A DNA stretch of 7,519 bases from an uncultured Paracoccaceae bacterium (GCA_937927885.1 CALEZJ010000437.1:1-7519), one strand, 5' to 3'. Positions 1 to 7,000 are shown, counted from the first letter of the stretch. Numbers and translations: made by a program. The notes: a model not told the origin generated them from the letters alone.

Positions 1-28
1 TTTGAGCAACACATTGTTTTTCCTCAAA
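1..28. repeat. Imperfect inverted repeat at the window edge
   Basis: TTTGAG (1-6) is complementary to CTCAAA (23-28), and an inner AACA (8-11) can pair with TGTT (15-18). The result is an interrupted AT-rich stem. It could be part of a terminator or an operator for a neighbour off the left edge. The edge prevents seeing whether a T-run or coding start follows. Short AT-rich repeats of this size also occur by chance. Confidence 0.3.
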
Positions 29-70
29 AGTCGCACTTCAATCTTGAATCCACCCCGCGAATAAAGTCAT

Positions 71-103
71 GGCCCATAATGAAGATTATGTAAAATATGG
101 ACC
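71..103 (-). repeat. Two competing hairpins just after the flotillin stop
   Basis: GGCCCATA (71-78) pairs with TATGGACC (96-103): an 8-bp stem, with one G-U pair in minus-strand RNA, around a 17-base loop. Nested and overlapping with it is a perfect 6-bp stem, CATAAT (75-80) with ATTATG (85-90), around a 4-base loop. Both cannot form fully at once. The structure begins 3 bases after the TGA at 108-106, a sensible place for a transcript end or 3'-stabilising hairpin. No U-tract follows directly in the minus direction, so a standard intrinsic terminator is not claimed. Confidence 0.4.
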
Positions 104-105
104 GT

Positions 106-1725
106 TCACCCGTCGGTCTTGCGGGTCTCATCCAGAAGCCCGGCAAGGCCGTCCTCGAAATTGACTCCGATTTCCTCGCCCAGTTTTTTCATCACCGGCA
201 ATTGCAGAGCTGCGCCAAGCATCGCGTCAAAGGCCTGATTGACGGGCGCCTTCGTGCTGCCGTCACCAGTGCCCCCTGACATCTGTCCCAGCCCAGAGAT
301 CTGATTGATGCGGATCGAGTCGATCTTTTCAGCGGGCTTCACCATCTCCTGCACGATCCGGGGCAGCGCCTCCAGCCGAGCCATTTGTACCCGCATGGCG
401 ATGATCTCGGCCGACAGGGTGTTTTCCGAGTTGGCCAGCGCCTGACGCCCCTCGGCCTCGGCCAGAAGATCGGCCTTCTTGGCCTCGGCGCGAATGGTGA
501 TGGCGTCCGCTTCGGCCTGCGCCTCTTCACGCAGGGCGGCGGCACGGTCGGCGGCGGCATCCCGTTCGGCGGTGGCTGCCAGACGGATGCGGGTCGCCTC
601 GCGTTCGGCCTCGCGGGTGGCCTCGATGATGGCGATCTGTTTGGCACGCTCGGCACTGGCCACCGCACGCGCGGTCTCGATGGCTTCCGCTGCCTTGGTC
701 GCCTCGGCGCGGGCAAAGTCGGCCGAGGCCCGGGCGCGGCTTTCCTCCTCGGACTTTTGCGCAATGATGATCTGGCGTTCCTGGTTGGCAACCTCGATCT
801 CGCGCTCCTTGGTGATCTGCGCTTCGTCGATTGCACGAGCTCGCGCGATTTCGGCCTGCTTGATCTCCTGCTCGCGACGGATACGCGCACGTTCGGTTTC
901 CGAGGCGGACAATTCGCGCGAGCGGGCAATCTCGGCGGCCTGCGCGGCCTTCAGCAGTTCCACTTCCTGTTCGCGGGCGATGCGGGCCTCTTCCTGCTCG
1001 CGCGCGATTTGCAGCTTCAGCCGCTCGGCCTCCATCGCCGAGCGACGGCCAGAACAATCCGCCTCGGCATCAATCGCCGCGCGTTCCTTCTTTGACTTGG
1101 CGATAACCTCGGCCAGCTTGCGCATCCCGACCGCGTTGAAGGCGTTGTTTTCATCGAGTGCGGAAAACGGCGTCTGGTCAAGCGCTGTCAGCGAGACAGA
1201 TTCCAGTTCCAACCCGTTCTTCAAAAGGTCATTCGATACCGCATTCTGCACCTCCTGCACAAACGACGTCCGGTTTTCATGGAGTTCATCCATGGTCATC
1301 CGCGCAGCCACCGCGCGCAGACCGTCGATCAGTTTGCCTTCGATCATTTCGCGCAACCCGTCGACCTTGAAGGTCTTTTCCCCCAGCGTCTGCGCGGCAC
1401 GGCTGATGCCGTCCTCCGTCGCCTGCACGGAAACGTAAAATTCCGCGCCAACATCAACCCGCATGCGGTCCTTGGTGATCAGCGCACCTTCGGCGGCACG
1501 CTTCACCTCCAGCCGCAGGGTCTTCATGTTCACCGGGCTGATTTCATGCAACAGCGGAATGACGATCGAACCGCCGTCCATGATGACCCGCTTGCCGCCT
1601 GCGCCGGTCTTGACCAGGCTGACCTCGCGCGTGGCGCGGCGATAGAGCCGCCCGAGGATCAACCCGATCAGCAGCACAAAGGCGACAATCGCGCCGAGAA
1701 TGATGAGAAATGTCATGAAATCCAT
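106..1725 (-). CDS. yqiK: Flotillin family protein, YqiK-like (SPFH domain)
   Basis: This is a 539-residue membrane scaffold protein of the flotillin group, which forms large oligomers at the inner membrane and is linked to lipid microdomains and membrane-stress responses. Residues 6-28 form one hydrophobic N-terminal segment. An SPFH/band-7 domain covers about 30-200, beginning with a flotillin-type GAGGKRVIMDGG stretch at 41-52. A long Ala/Glu/Arg-rich coiled coil runs from about 200 to 460, followed by a small C-terminal region with a Gly-rich linker. The only cysteine seen is C224, at the start of the coiled coil. Length is close to that of E. coli YqiK. The start at 1725 is supported by an AAAGGG sequence 7 bases upstream; M4 is a possible later start. 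The gene follows the YqiJ-like gene by 30 bases, as in the known yqiJ-yqiK pair. The cellular role in this organism is inferred from the family. Confidence 0.92.
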   Translation of the reverse strand: MDFMTFLIILGAIVAFVLLIGLILGRLYRRATREVSLVKTGAGGKRVIMDGGSIVIPLLHEISPVNMKTLRLEVKRAAEGALITKDRMRVDVGAEFYVSVQATEDGISRAAQTLGEKTFKVDGLREMIEGKLIDGLRAVAARMTMDELHENRTSFVQEVQNAVSNDLLKNGLELESVSLTALDQTPFSALDENNAFNAVGMRKLAEVIAKSKKERAAIDAEADCSGRRSAMEAERLKLQIAREQEEARIAREQEVELLKAAQAAEIARSRELSASETERARIRREQEIKQAEIARARAIDEAQITKEREIEVANQERQIIIAQKSEEESRARASADFARAEATKAAEAIETARAVASAERAKQIAIIEATREAEREATRIRLAATAERDAAADRAAALREEAQAEADAITIRAEAKKADLLAEAEGRQALANSENTLSAEIIAMRVQMARLEALPRIVQEMVKPAEKIDSIRINQISGLGQMSGGTGDGSTKAPVNQAFDAMLGAALQLPVMKKLGEEIGVNFEDGLAGLLDETRKTDG

Positions 1726-1755
1726 GGCGTAGCCCTTTCAAAAGCTAGGGAAAAC

Positions 1756-2469
1756 TCAACTCAAGCGGACGATGCGCAGGCCCCAGCGACCCTGTCCCTG
1801 GCGCTCGCGCAAGGTCAGGACCTCGGTTCCCTCTGGAATTTCCTCGCCGACGACAAAGGGTTCGCAGCGAAGGTGATGCACGTTGCCGTGACGGTCGAAC
1901 AGCCGCACCTCGGCCGGTGAGCCGCTGCGCGCCGTGCCTTGGCTGACCACACCGCGCAAGCCGCCAAGAAACTGGATCGAAGTGGCGCTGGTTTCGACCC
2001 CAGGTAGAAGCCGTCCGAAAAGCCGTGCGAAGCGGCGTGCAAAAGCGAGCCCAAGCACCAATGCACCAGCGCCCACCACCAGCAAAGGCAAGGGTCCACC
2101 AAGGGTCGAGGTCGCCAGCGACTGCACCGCCAGCCCGCTGACGCCAAACCCCAGCGCCAGCGCCGCCAGCCAGACCATGAAGGGCGAATGCCCCAGCCCA
2201 AGCAGGCCCGAAAGCCCACCGGGTTCAAGGGGCGCCGCCCCGAGGTCATCGAGAGCTTCGCTGGCGGCAAGTAGTTGCGGCACATCGGGCTCTGTCCCGG
2301 GGTCGAGGTCAAAGCTGGACTCGAGCGGCGAGAGGTCCGCGGACTCGCCTTCCCCACTCAGTACCGAGCCTCCGACCAAGAGGGCCACCACCTCGACCAG
2401 CAAAAGCGCCAGAAGGAAACCCAGCGCGAGGGCAAAGGGCACATAGGGTAGCGAAAGCAGACTGGCCAT
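1756..2469 (-). CDS. yqiJ: YqiJ-like membrane protein (DUF1449, OB-fold C-terminus)
   Basis: This 237-residue inner-membrane protein belongs to the NfeD-like/YqiJ group that is paired with flotillins. Hydrophobic segments lie at about 10-33, 97-119 and 125-144. A 50-60-residue acidic, Pro/Leu-rich linker (about 40-95) separates the first two. The C-terminal part (about 165-237) has the pattern of a small OB-fold beta barrel: a GLRGVVSQG strand, then VRLFDRHGNVHHLRCEP, then IPEGTEVLTL. NfeD-type partners are thought to work with the flotillin next to them, and here the flotillin gene starts 30 bases downstream. A GTG three bases earlier is possible, but the ATG at 2469 has the better ribosome binding site spacing. 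Family and pairing are well supported; the biochemical function of YqiJ is not established. Confidence 0.85.
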   Translation of the reverse strand: MASLLSLPYVPFALALGFLLALLLVEVVALLVGGSVLSGEGESADLSPLESSFDLDPGTEPDVPQLLAASEALDDLGAAPLEPGGLSGLLGLGHSPFMVWLAALALGFGVSGLAVQSLATSTLGGPLPLLVVGAGALVLGLAFARRFARLFGRLLPGVETSATSIQFLGGLRGVVSQGTARSGSPAEVRLFDRHGNVHHLRCEPFVVGEEIPEGTEVLTLRERQGQGRWGLRIVRLS

Positions 2470-2475
2470 CACGCG

Positions 2476-2481
2476 CCCCCT
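2476..2481 (-). promoter_or_regulatory. Ribosome binding site deciding the yqiJ start
   Basis: The minus strand reads AGGGGG, six bases, then ATG at 2469. The alternative GTG at 2472 would leave only three bases after the purine run, so the ATG is preferred and the protein is one residue shorter than the longest reading. Confidence 0.65.
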
Positions 2482-2496
2482 GGTTGTCCAGAAGGG

Positions 2497-2525
2497 ATAC
2501 TGGGGAATGGCGCGCGACGGATCAA
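2497..2525 (-). promoter_or_regulatory. Weak candidate promoter before yqiJ
   Basis: In the 78-base gap between the pump and yqiJ, the minus strand carries TTGATC (2525-2520), a 17-base spacer and CAGTAT (2502-2497). The first box matches the sigma-70 -35 consensus at 4 of 6 positions and the second matches the -10 at 3 of 6. This is weak and could be chance. It would give yqiJ-yqiK its own start besides read-through from the pump genes. Confidence 0.18.
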
Positions 2526-2541
2526 GCTTTTATGCCCGGCG

Positions 2542-2557
2542 TTCACCTCAGGGTGAA
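2542..2557 (-). repeat. Small hairpin spanning the pump stop codon
   Basis: TTCACC (2542-2547) and GGTGAA (2552-2557) form a perfect 6-bp stem around TCAG; the pump stop codon (2550-2548) lies in this loop. No U-run follows in the minus direction (the next bases are CGCCGGGC and then ATAAAAG), so it does not look like an intrinsic terminator. It may be a processing or stability element, or chance. Confidence 0.3.
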
Positions 2558-5500
2558 GCCGCCTTGCCGGACTGCCCCAGTTGCCCCGCCTGATCGAGTT
2601 CGCGACGCAGGCGGTCCTCTTCGGCCGCCTTGGGCGTGGTAAAGCGCGCCAGCAGCAAGTAGGCGACCGGGGTCAGGAACAGCGTGACCACTGTTGCCAG
2701 CCCAAGCCCGCCAACGATCACCCAGCCCAGAGCGGTGCGGGCCTCGGCACCGGCCCCTTGCGAAAGGATCAGCGGCACGCCGCCCAGAACGGTAGACACC
2801 ATGGTCATCATCACCGGGCGCAGACGGATTGTCGCGCCCTCGGTGATCGCCTCGCGCACGGACCGGCCCTGATCGCGCAACTGATTGGCGAATTCGACGA
2901 TCAGGATCCCGTTCTTGGCCATGATCCCCACCAGCAGCACCAGTCCGATCTGCGAATAGACATTCAGCGTTCCGCCTGTCAGCACCAGCGCAAAGACCGC
3001 GCAGGCCAGCCCCATCGGCACGGTGGACATGACAATCACCGCTGACACGAAGCTTTCGAATTGCGCAGCAAGGACAAGAAGCACGACGAGAATGGCAAAC
3101 CCGAAGGTCAGAAGGATGGCGGAATTCGTCTCGCCCAGCGTCGCGGCCTCGGCGAGAGGAACGATGCGGCTGCCGGGGGGCAGGATTTCGGCCGCCAACG
3201 ACTCGACCTCGGCCAAGGCCTGACCCATGGATAAAGCGGGGGTCAGCCCCGCCGTTATGGGGACCGAACGCATCTGCGATTCGCGCCCCAGTTCCGGGGC
3301 GACAGCGCGTTCCGACAGCGAGATGAAGGCCGAAATCGGCACCATCTGCCCGTCGCGGGTGGGCACGAAGATACGCTCCAGATCGCCGGGGTCGTTCACC
3401 GGATCGGCGGTGGAAATCAGGCGGATGTCGAAACTGTCGTCATCAAGGAACAGCGTGCCCACCGTGCGGCCGTCCAGCACCGATTGCAGCGCCTCGCCCA
3501 AGCCGTCGATCGCCACGCCCAGATCCTCGGCGCGGGTGCGGTCAACCTCGATGAAAAGCTGCGGCTGCGTGGTGTCATAGCCCAGCCGCACCTGACCAAA
3601 GGCGGGGTTCTGCTCCATCGCGGCAACGAGCGCCGCGGCCTGATCGCTTAGCCCCTCATAGGTCGATCCAACGATGGCAAAGCTCAGCCCCTGCCCCGCC
3701 CCTCGGATCCGCAGACTGTTGGGCTGCATGGCGAAGGCGCGCACACCGATCACCTGAGCCAGCGCGCGATTGACCTCGGCCACGATTGCCTGCTGGCTGC
3801 GGGAACGCTGATCCCAGTTGGCAAGCGTTATTACCATGAAACCAGAGTTCGACGTGCCGCCCGATCCTGCGATGGAAAAGAGGTTGGTTACCTCGCCCCC
3901 CGCCAGAATCGGTGCCAGAGCATCCTCGATCTCGCGCATGCGCGCGGCGGTGTAGTCCAGCGAGACCCCCTCAGGCGCCTGCACGCGCAGGGCGACCATG
4001 GCGCGGTCTTCGGGCGGGGTCAGTTCCTGCCGGATCGTCCCGGCCAGAACCAGCGCAGCCACCGCGATCAACCCGCTGAACACCAGCACCACCATCGGCG
4101 CCGCAAGCGCGGCAAGCAGGCTTCGACGGTAAAGCGCAGCCAGAACGTCGCCCAGTCGCTGCATCGGTCCGCGCCGGGTGACCGGGGCACCGTCACCCAG
4201 TATGCGGCTGGCCAGCACCGGACAAAGCGTCAACGCAACGATCGAGGAAAGCATCACCGCCATGGCGAGGGTAAAGCCGAACTCGCGAAAAAGCCCCCCC
4301 GCCTGCCCTGGCAGGAATGACAGCGGCACAAAGACCGCCGCCAGCGTGGCCGTCGTGGTGACCACGGCAAAGAAGACCTGCTGCGTGCCCAGTACGGCGG
4401 CGGCGCGGGCACCCATCCCCTCGGCGCGGCGGCGCACGATGTTTTCCAGCACTACGATGGCGTCATCAACCACCATCCCGGTGGCCAGCACCAAGGCCAG
4501 CAAGGTCAGGATGTTGATGGAAAACCCCGCCACCCAGATCGCCGCCAGCGTGCCGATCAGCGCCACCGGCATGGCGATGGCGGGTACCAGTGTGGCGCGC
4601 AGGTCCAGCAGGAAGACAAAAATCACCGCCACCACGATCAGCGTAGCCAGGCCCAGCGTCAGAACCACCTCGTCGATGGCGCCCTGGATGAAGGTGGCAT
4701 CATCCGATGTGATGACCAGCGAGACCTCGGGCGGCAACAAGGGTTGCAGATCAGCCACCGCGCGGCTGACCGATTGCGAGATCGACAGCGTGTTCGACTG
4801 TGCGGCCCGGATGATGCCCAGCCCCACGCCGGCCTCACCATTGGCGCGCAGGATGGAATCGCCAAGGCCCGGCCCCAGACTGACCTGCGCCACATCGCCC
4901 AGCCTTATGCCATCACGCAGCGACAGGGCCTCGAACTGGGCAGGGGTGGTGATCGCTGCGGTGGTGCGGACCACCATGGACTGGCTCTGCGAGGCCAGCG
5001 ACCCCGCCGGCGCATCATAGGATACCGTTCCCACCGCAGTGCGGATGTCGGCCAGCGACAGGCCCCGCGCCGCCAGTTGCCGCATGTCGATGTCGATACG
5101 GAACACCTCGGACCGGTTGCCAAAGACCTGTACATCCGCCACGCCATCGGCCGACAGCAGGCGGTCCTGCACCAGATCTTCGACCAGCCGGGTCAGTTCC
5201 TGCGGACTCAGCGTGGGCGAAGTAAGCGAAAGCCGCATCACCGCCTCGGCATTGGCGTCGGCCTTGACGATGCGCGGTGCCTCGGCACCCGAGGGAAGCG
5301 CATTCGACAGCCGCGCGACGGCGTCGCGCATGTCGGTGGCGGCTACATCGAGGTTCGTCGAGGTCGAGAATTCCACCGTTACCCGGCTGCGGCCAAACCG
5401 CGAACTCGATGAAATGGCGCTGACGCCCGACACCCGCCCCGCTGCTCCTTCAACCAGCGCGGTGATCTCGCGGTCGATGGTCTCGGGCGCGGCGCCGGGG

Positions 5501-5682
5501 TAATTGGTGGTGACGGTGATGACCGGCCGGTCCACATCCGGCAATTCGCGGACCTCGCCGCCCAGATAGCCCGCGATCCCCGCAATGACGATCAGCGCGT
5601 TCAGCACAAAGGCCAGAATCGGACGACGGATGAACAGGGCTGTGCCGGAAAGATGCGCGCTGCGTTCGATACGGTTCGACAT
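2548..5682 (-). CDS. RND efflux pump inner-membrane subunit (AcrB/HAE-1 type)
   Basis: This 1044-residue proton-driven exporter is close in length to E. coli AcrB (1049). It takes substrates from the periplasm or outer membrane leaflet and, with an adaptor and outer-membrane channel, expels them. The fold is the usual duplicated one: TM1 at about 21-40, a large periplasmic loop to about 337, TM2-TM7 at about 340-549, a second loop, and TM8-TM12 from about 855. The proton relay is intact: D406-D407 in the TM4 motif MVVDDAIVVLEN and K923 in the TM10 motif GIMAKNG match AcrB D407, D408 and K940. These residues favour the drug/hydrophobe (HAE-1) class over the heavy-metal class. The start at 5682 is chosen because AGGGGGG precedes it; starting at 5763 would add 27 Arg/Pro-rich residues and overlap the adaptor gene. 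It starts 10 bases after the adaptor stop, so the two are almost certainly co-transcribed. Substrate cannot be read from the sequence. Confidence 0.95.
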   Translation of the reverse strand: MSNRIERSAHLSGTALFIRRPILAFVLNALIVIAGIAGYLGGEVRELPDVDRPVITVTTNYPGAAPETIDREITALVEGAAGRVSGVSAISSSSRFGRSRVTVEFSTSTNLDVAATDMRDAVARLSNALPSGAEAPRIVKADANAEAVMRLSLTSPTLSPQELTRLVEDLVQDRLLSADGVADVQVFGNRSEVFRIDIDMRQLAARGLSLADIRTAVGTVSYDAPAGSLASQSQSMVVRTTAAITTPAQFEALSLRDGIRLGDVAQVSLGPGLGDSILRANGEAGVGLGIIRAAQSNTLSISQSVSRAVADLQPLLPPEVSLVITSDDATFIQGAIDEVVLTLGLATLIVVAVIFVFLLDLRATLVPAIAMPVALIGTLAAIWVAGFSINILTLLALVLATGMVVDDAIVVLENIVRRRAEGMGARAAAVLGTQQVFFAVVTTTATLAAVFVPLSFLPGQAGGLFREFGFTLAMAVMLSSIVALTLCPVLASRILGDGAPVTRRGPMQRLGDVLAALYRRSLLAALAAPMVVLVFSGLIAVAALVLAGTIRQELTPPEDRAMVALRVQAPEGVSLDYTAARMREIEDALAPILAGGEVTNLFSIAGSGGTSNSGFMVITLANWDQRSRSQQAIVAEVNRALAQVIGVRAFAMQPNSLRIRGAGQGLSFAIVGSTYEGLSDQAAALVAAMEQNPAFGQVRLGYDTTQPQLFIEVDRTRAEDLGVAIDGLGEALQSVLDGRTVGTLFLDDDSFDIRLISTADPVNDPGDLERIFVPTRDGQMVPISAFISLSERAVAPELGRESQMRSVPITAGLTPALSMGQALAEVESLAAEILPPGSRIVPLAEAATLGETNSAILLTFGFAILVVLLVLAAQFESFVSAVIVMSTVPMGLACAVFALVLTGGTLNVYSQIGLVLLVGIMAKNGILIVEFANQLRDQGRSVREAITEGATIRLRPVMMTMVSTVLGGVPLILSQGAGAEARTALGWVIVGGLGLATVVTLFLTPVAYLLLARFTTPKAAEEDRLRRELDQAGQLGQSGKAASP

Positions 5683-5685
5683 TTG

Positions 5686-5692
5686 CCCCCCT
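5686..5692 (-). promoter_or_regulatory. Ribosome binding site of the pump, abutting the adaptor stop
   Basis: The minus strand reads TAA (adaptor stop, 5695-5693), then AGGGGGG, CAA and ATG. The purine run directly touches the stop codon. A ribosome finishing the adaptor would be sitting on this site, which suggests translational coupling. It also decides the pump start in favour of 5682. Confidence 0.7.
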
Positions 5693-6898
5693 TTACAGAC
5701 TCGCGGGCGGAGGACCGCGCCCGGGCGCGCCACTGGCCGGCTGCAACGTCTCGCCCAGACCATCCACGGTTACCGGCGCGCCGGCACGCACGGCCTGCAC
5801 CCCCTCCACGATCACAAGATCCCCGGGGGCGAAAGCCGCCTCGACCAGCACTTCTGTTTCCGAGCGTTGCAGGATGCGGATCGGCAGCCGGGCCGCCCGC
5901 CCTTCGCGCACCACCCAGACAAAGGCGCCTTCCCGGCTCCATTGCACAGACAAGGGATCGACTGCAGGCGCAGGTTCGCCGGGAAGCGCGATACGGATGG
6001 CAAAGGCCATCCCTGCGCGCAGCAGGTCCTGTGTATTGTCCAGCCGGGCCTGTACACGCAAGGTGCGGCTGGCGGGATGCACTCGGTTGTCGATGGCGCT
6101 GATGCGCCCGGCAATCGGAGCCGAGCGCCCCGCCAGCGCCTCGGCCATCACCTCGCCGTCGAGCGCCAGACGGCCAACCATGCGTTCGGGAAGGCGGAAA
6201 TCTACCAGCAGGGCGGAACGGTCGTCTATCTGGGCAATTTCTGTCGCTGTGCCCAGTTGCGCGCCGACTTCGGCCGTCAGGATACCCAACCAGCCTGAAA
6301 TCGGTGCCTCGACCACCCGCTGAGCCAGGTTGAACTCGGCTTGCCGCAGTGCCAGTTCGGCTTGCCGCAGAGCCAGGTCGGCCTCGCGCATCTGCACGTC
6401 GGTGCTGGCGCCCGATCCGCGCAGCTGTGCCACCCGCTCACGGCGAGCACGGGCGTCGTCCAGAACGAGTTGAGCCCGAGAGAGCGCAATCTCCTCGGCC
6501 TCGCTATCGAGCCGCAGCAAAATGTCACCCGCCTGCACCATCTGGCCCGATTGCACCAGCACCGCCGCGACGCGACCCGGGCTTTGCGCATGCACCGCGA
6601 CGGATCGAAGGGCACGCCCGTCACCGATAGCTTCGACGGTATCGGCGATGCGCCCCTCGGCGGGCGGCTGGGCACGAACCCTTGGCGCCAAGCCGCCGCC
6701 AGAGCCACGCCCCGCGACGGCAGCGGGGACCTCGCGCACCGCCTCGGTGATGCCCAGTCGCGCGACAAGCGGATCCAGATAGGGACCCAGACCCCAGCCC
6801 CGCAGCACAGCTCCGGTCCCGGGGACCCAAACCAAGGCCCCCCACAGCGCCGCCAACAGGATCAGCAGGCTGATAAGCAGTTGCTTGAAAACCGACAT
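5693..6898 (-). CDS. Efflux RND periplasmic adaptor subunit (HlyD/MexA type)
   Basis: This 401-residue adaptor would join the RND pump to an outer-membrane channel. Residues 6-26 form a single hydrophobic N-terminal anchor. No lipobox cysteine is present, so it is probably held by an uncleaved helix rather than a lipid. A long Gly/Pro/Ala-rich stretch (about 30-95) precedes the lipoyl domain: first half about 101-131 (HAQSPGRVAAVLVQSGQMVQAGD), second half about 195-225 (VEAPISGWLG). Between them is a fairly short alpha-helical hairpin (about 133-190) containing an exact heptad duplication. A beta-barrel domain follows (about 228-305, with RTLRVQARLDN at 278-288), then a membrane-proximal domain (about 312-380) and a Gly/Pro-rich tail. 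The start at 6898 has only a weak ribosome binding site (GCGGA, six-base spacing). No outer-membrane channel or regulator gene is visible nearby. Confidence 0.93.
   Translation of the reverse strand: MSVFKQLLISLLILLAALWGALVWVPGTGAVLRGWGLGPYLDPLVARLGITEAVREVPAAVAGRGSGGGLAPRVRAQPPAEGRIADTVEAIGDGRALRSVAVHAQSPGRVAAVLVQSGQMVQAGDILLRLDSEAEEIALSRAQLVLDDARARRERVAQLRGSGASTDVQMREADLALRQAELALRQAEFNLAQRVVEAPISGWLGILTAEVGAQLGTATEIAQIDDRSALLVDFRLPERMVGRLALDGEVMAEALAGRSAPIAGRISAIDNRVHPASRTLRVQARLDNTQDLLRAGMAFAIRIALPGEPAPAVDPLSVQWSREGAFVWVVREGRAARLPIRILQRSETEVLVEAAFAPGDLVIVEGVQAVRAGAPVTVDGLGETLQPASGAPGRGPPPASL
6336..6377 (-). repeat. 21-bp in-frame tandem repeat in the adaptor coiled coil
   Basis: Two adjacent 21-base units (6336-6356 and 6357-6377) agree at 19 of 21 positions. 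They encode LALRQAE twice in a row (residues 175-188). Seven residues is exactly one coiled-coil heptad, so the duplication lengthens the helical hairpin without breaking its register. The following 21 bases start with the same TCGGC but diverge. Confidence 0.8.
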
Positions 6899-6907
6899 GC
6901 AGGGTCC

Positions 6908-6961
6908 GCTGGTTGCGATCTGGGCCGAGTTTCACAGGATGGCGCGTCGGGCGCAACCGGC
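6908..6961 (-). promoter_or_regulatory. Inverted repeat in the adaptor gene leader
   Basis: GCTGGTTGCG (6908-6917) is complementary to CGCAACCGGC (6952-6961) over 10 bases with one G-T/G-U pair; the central seven are perfect. The loop is 34 bases. In minus-strand RNA the 3' arm ends 9 bases before the ATG and touches the weak ribosome binding site. It could be an mRNA fold affecting translation or a split operator for a repressor. It could also be chance in GC-rich DNA. Confidence 0.35.
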
Positions 6962-6986
6962 AAGTCCCCCGAAGGAACACCAACCG

Positions 6987-7000
6987 GACACGTTTGTGTC
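6987..7000 (-). repeat. Small inverted repeat at the hydrolase stop codon
   Basis: GACAC (6987-6991) and GTGTC (6996-7000) form a 5-bp stem around GTTT, overlapping the hydrolase TGA (7001-6999). There is no following U-tract, so it is not called a terminator. The rest of the 100-base gap before the adaptor gene (6899-6998) shows no convincing promoter. Confidence 0.3.

Larger units (their letters stand above)
1..105. other. AT-rich non-coding flank downstream of the flotillin gene
   Basis: No gene is supported here. The stretch is visibly richer in A and T than the genes beside it and carries several short inverted repeats, listed separately. It lies just after the flotillin stop codon, so it is the 3' flank of the minus-strand gene cluster. 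It may also be upstream DNA of a plus-strand gene beyond the left edge, which cannot be seen. No tRNA-like fold and no clear T-run terminator was found. Confidence 0.6.

Noticed and set aside
97..279. Small plus-strand open frame (60 codons) starting at the AT-rich flank
   Set aside because: It overlaps the flotillin 3' end almost entirely, has no good ribosome binding site (AT-rich upstream) and shows no recognisable domain.
479..1438. Long plus-strand open frame (319 codons) opposite the flotillin gene, plus another at 385-1095
   Set aside because: Both mirror the Ala/Glu/Arg-rich coiled coil of the flotillin, giving Ser/Ala/Arg- or Gly/Leu-rich products. The flotillin is a clear family match, and GC-rich coiled-coil genes commonly give open antisense frames.
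1279..1920. Plus-strand open frame (213 codons) across the yqiJ-yqiK junction
   Set aside because: It covers parts of two well-supported minus-strand genes and has no domain-like pattern.
2542..2557. Possible rho-independent terminator after the pump gene
   Set aside because: The 6-bp stem is real, but the stop codon sits in the loop and no U-tract follows, so it is recorded only as an inverted repeat.
4178..5020. Plus-strand open frame (280 codons) opposite the RND pump
   Set aside because: The product is Thr/Ser/Ala/Arg-rich with no recognisable domain and lies wholly inside the well-supported pump gene.
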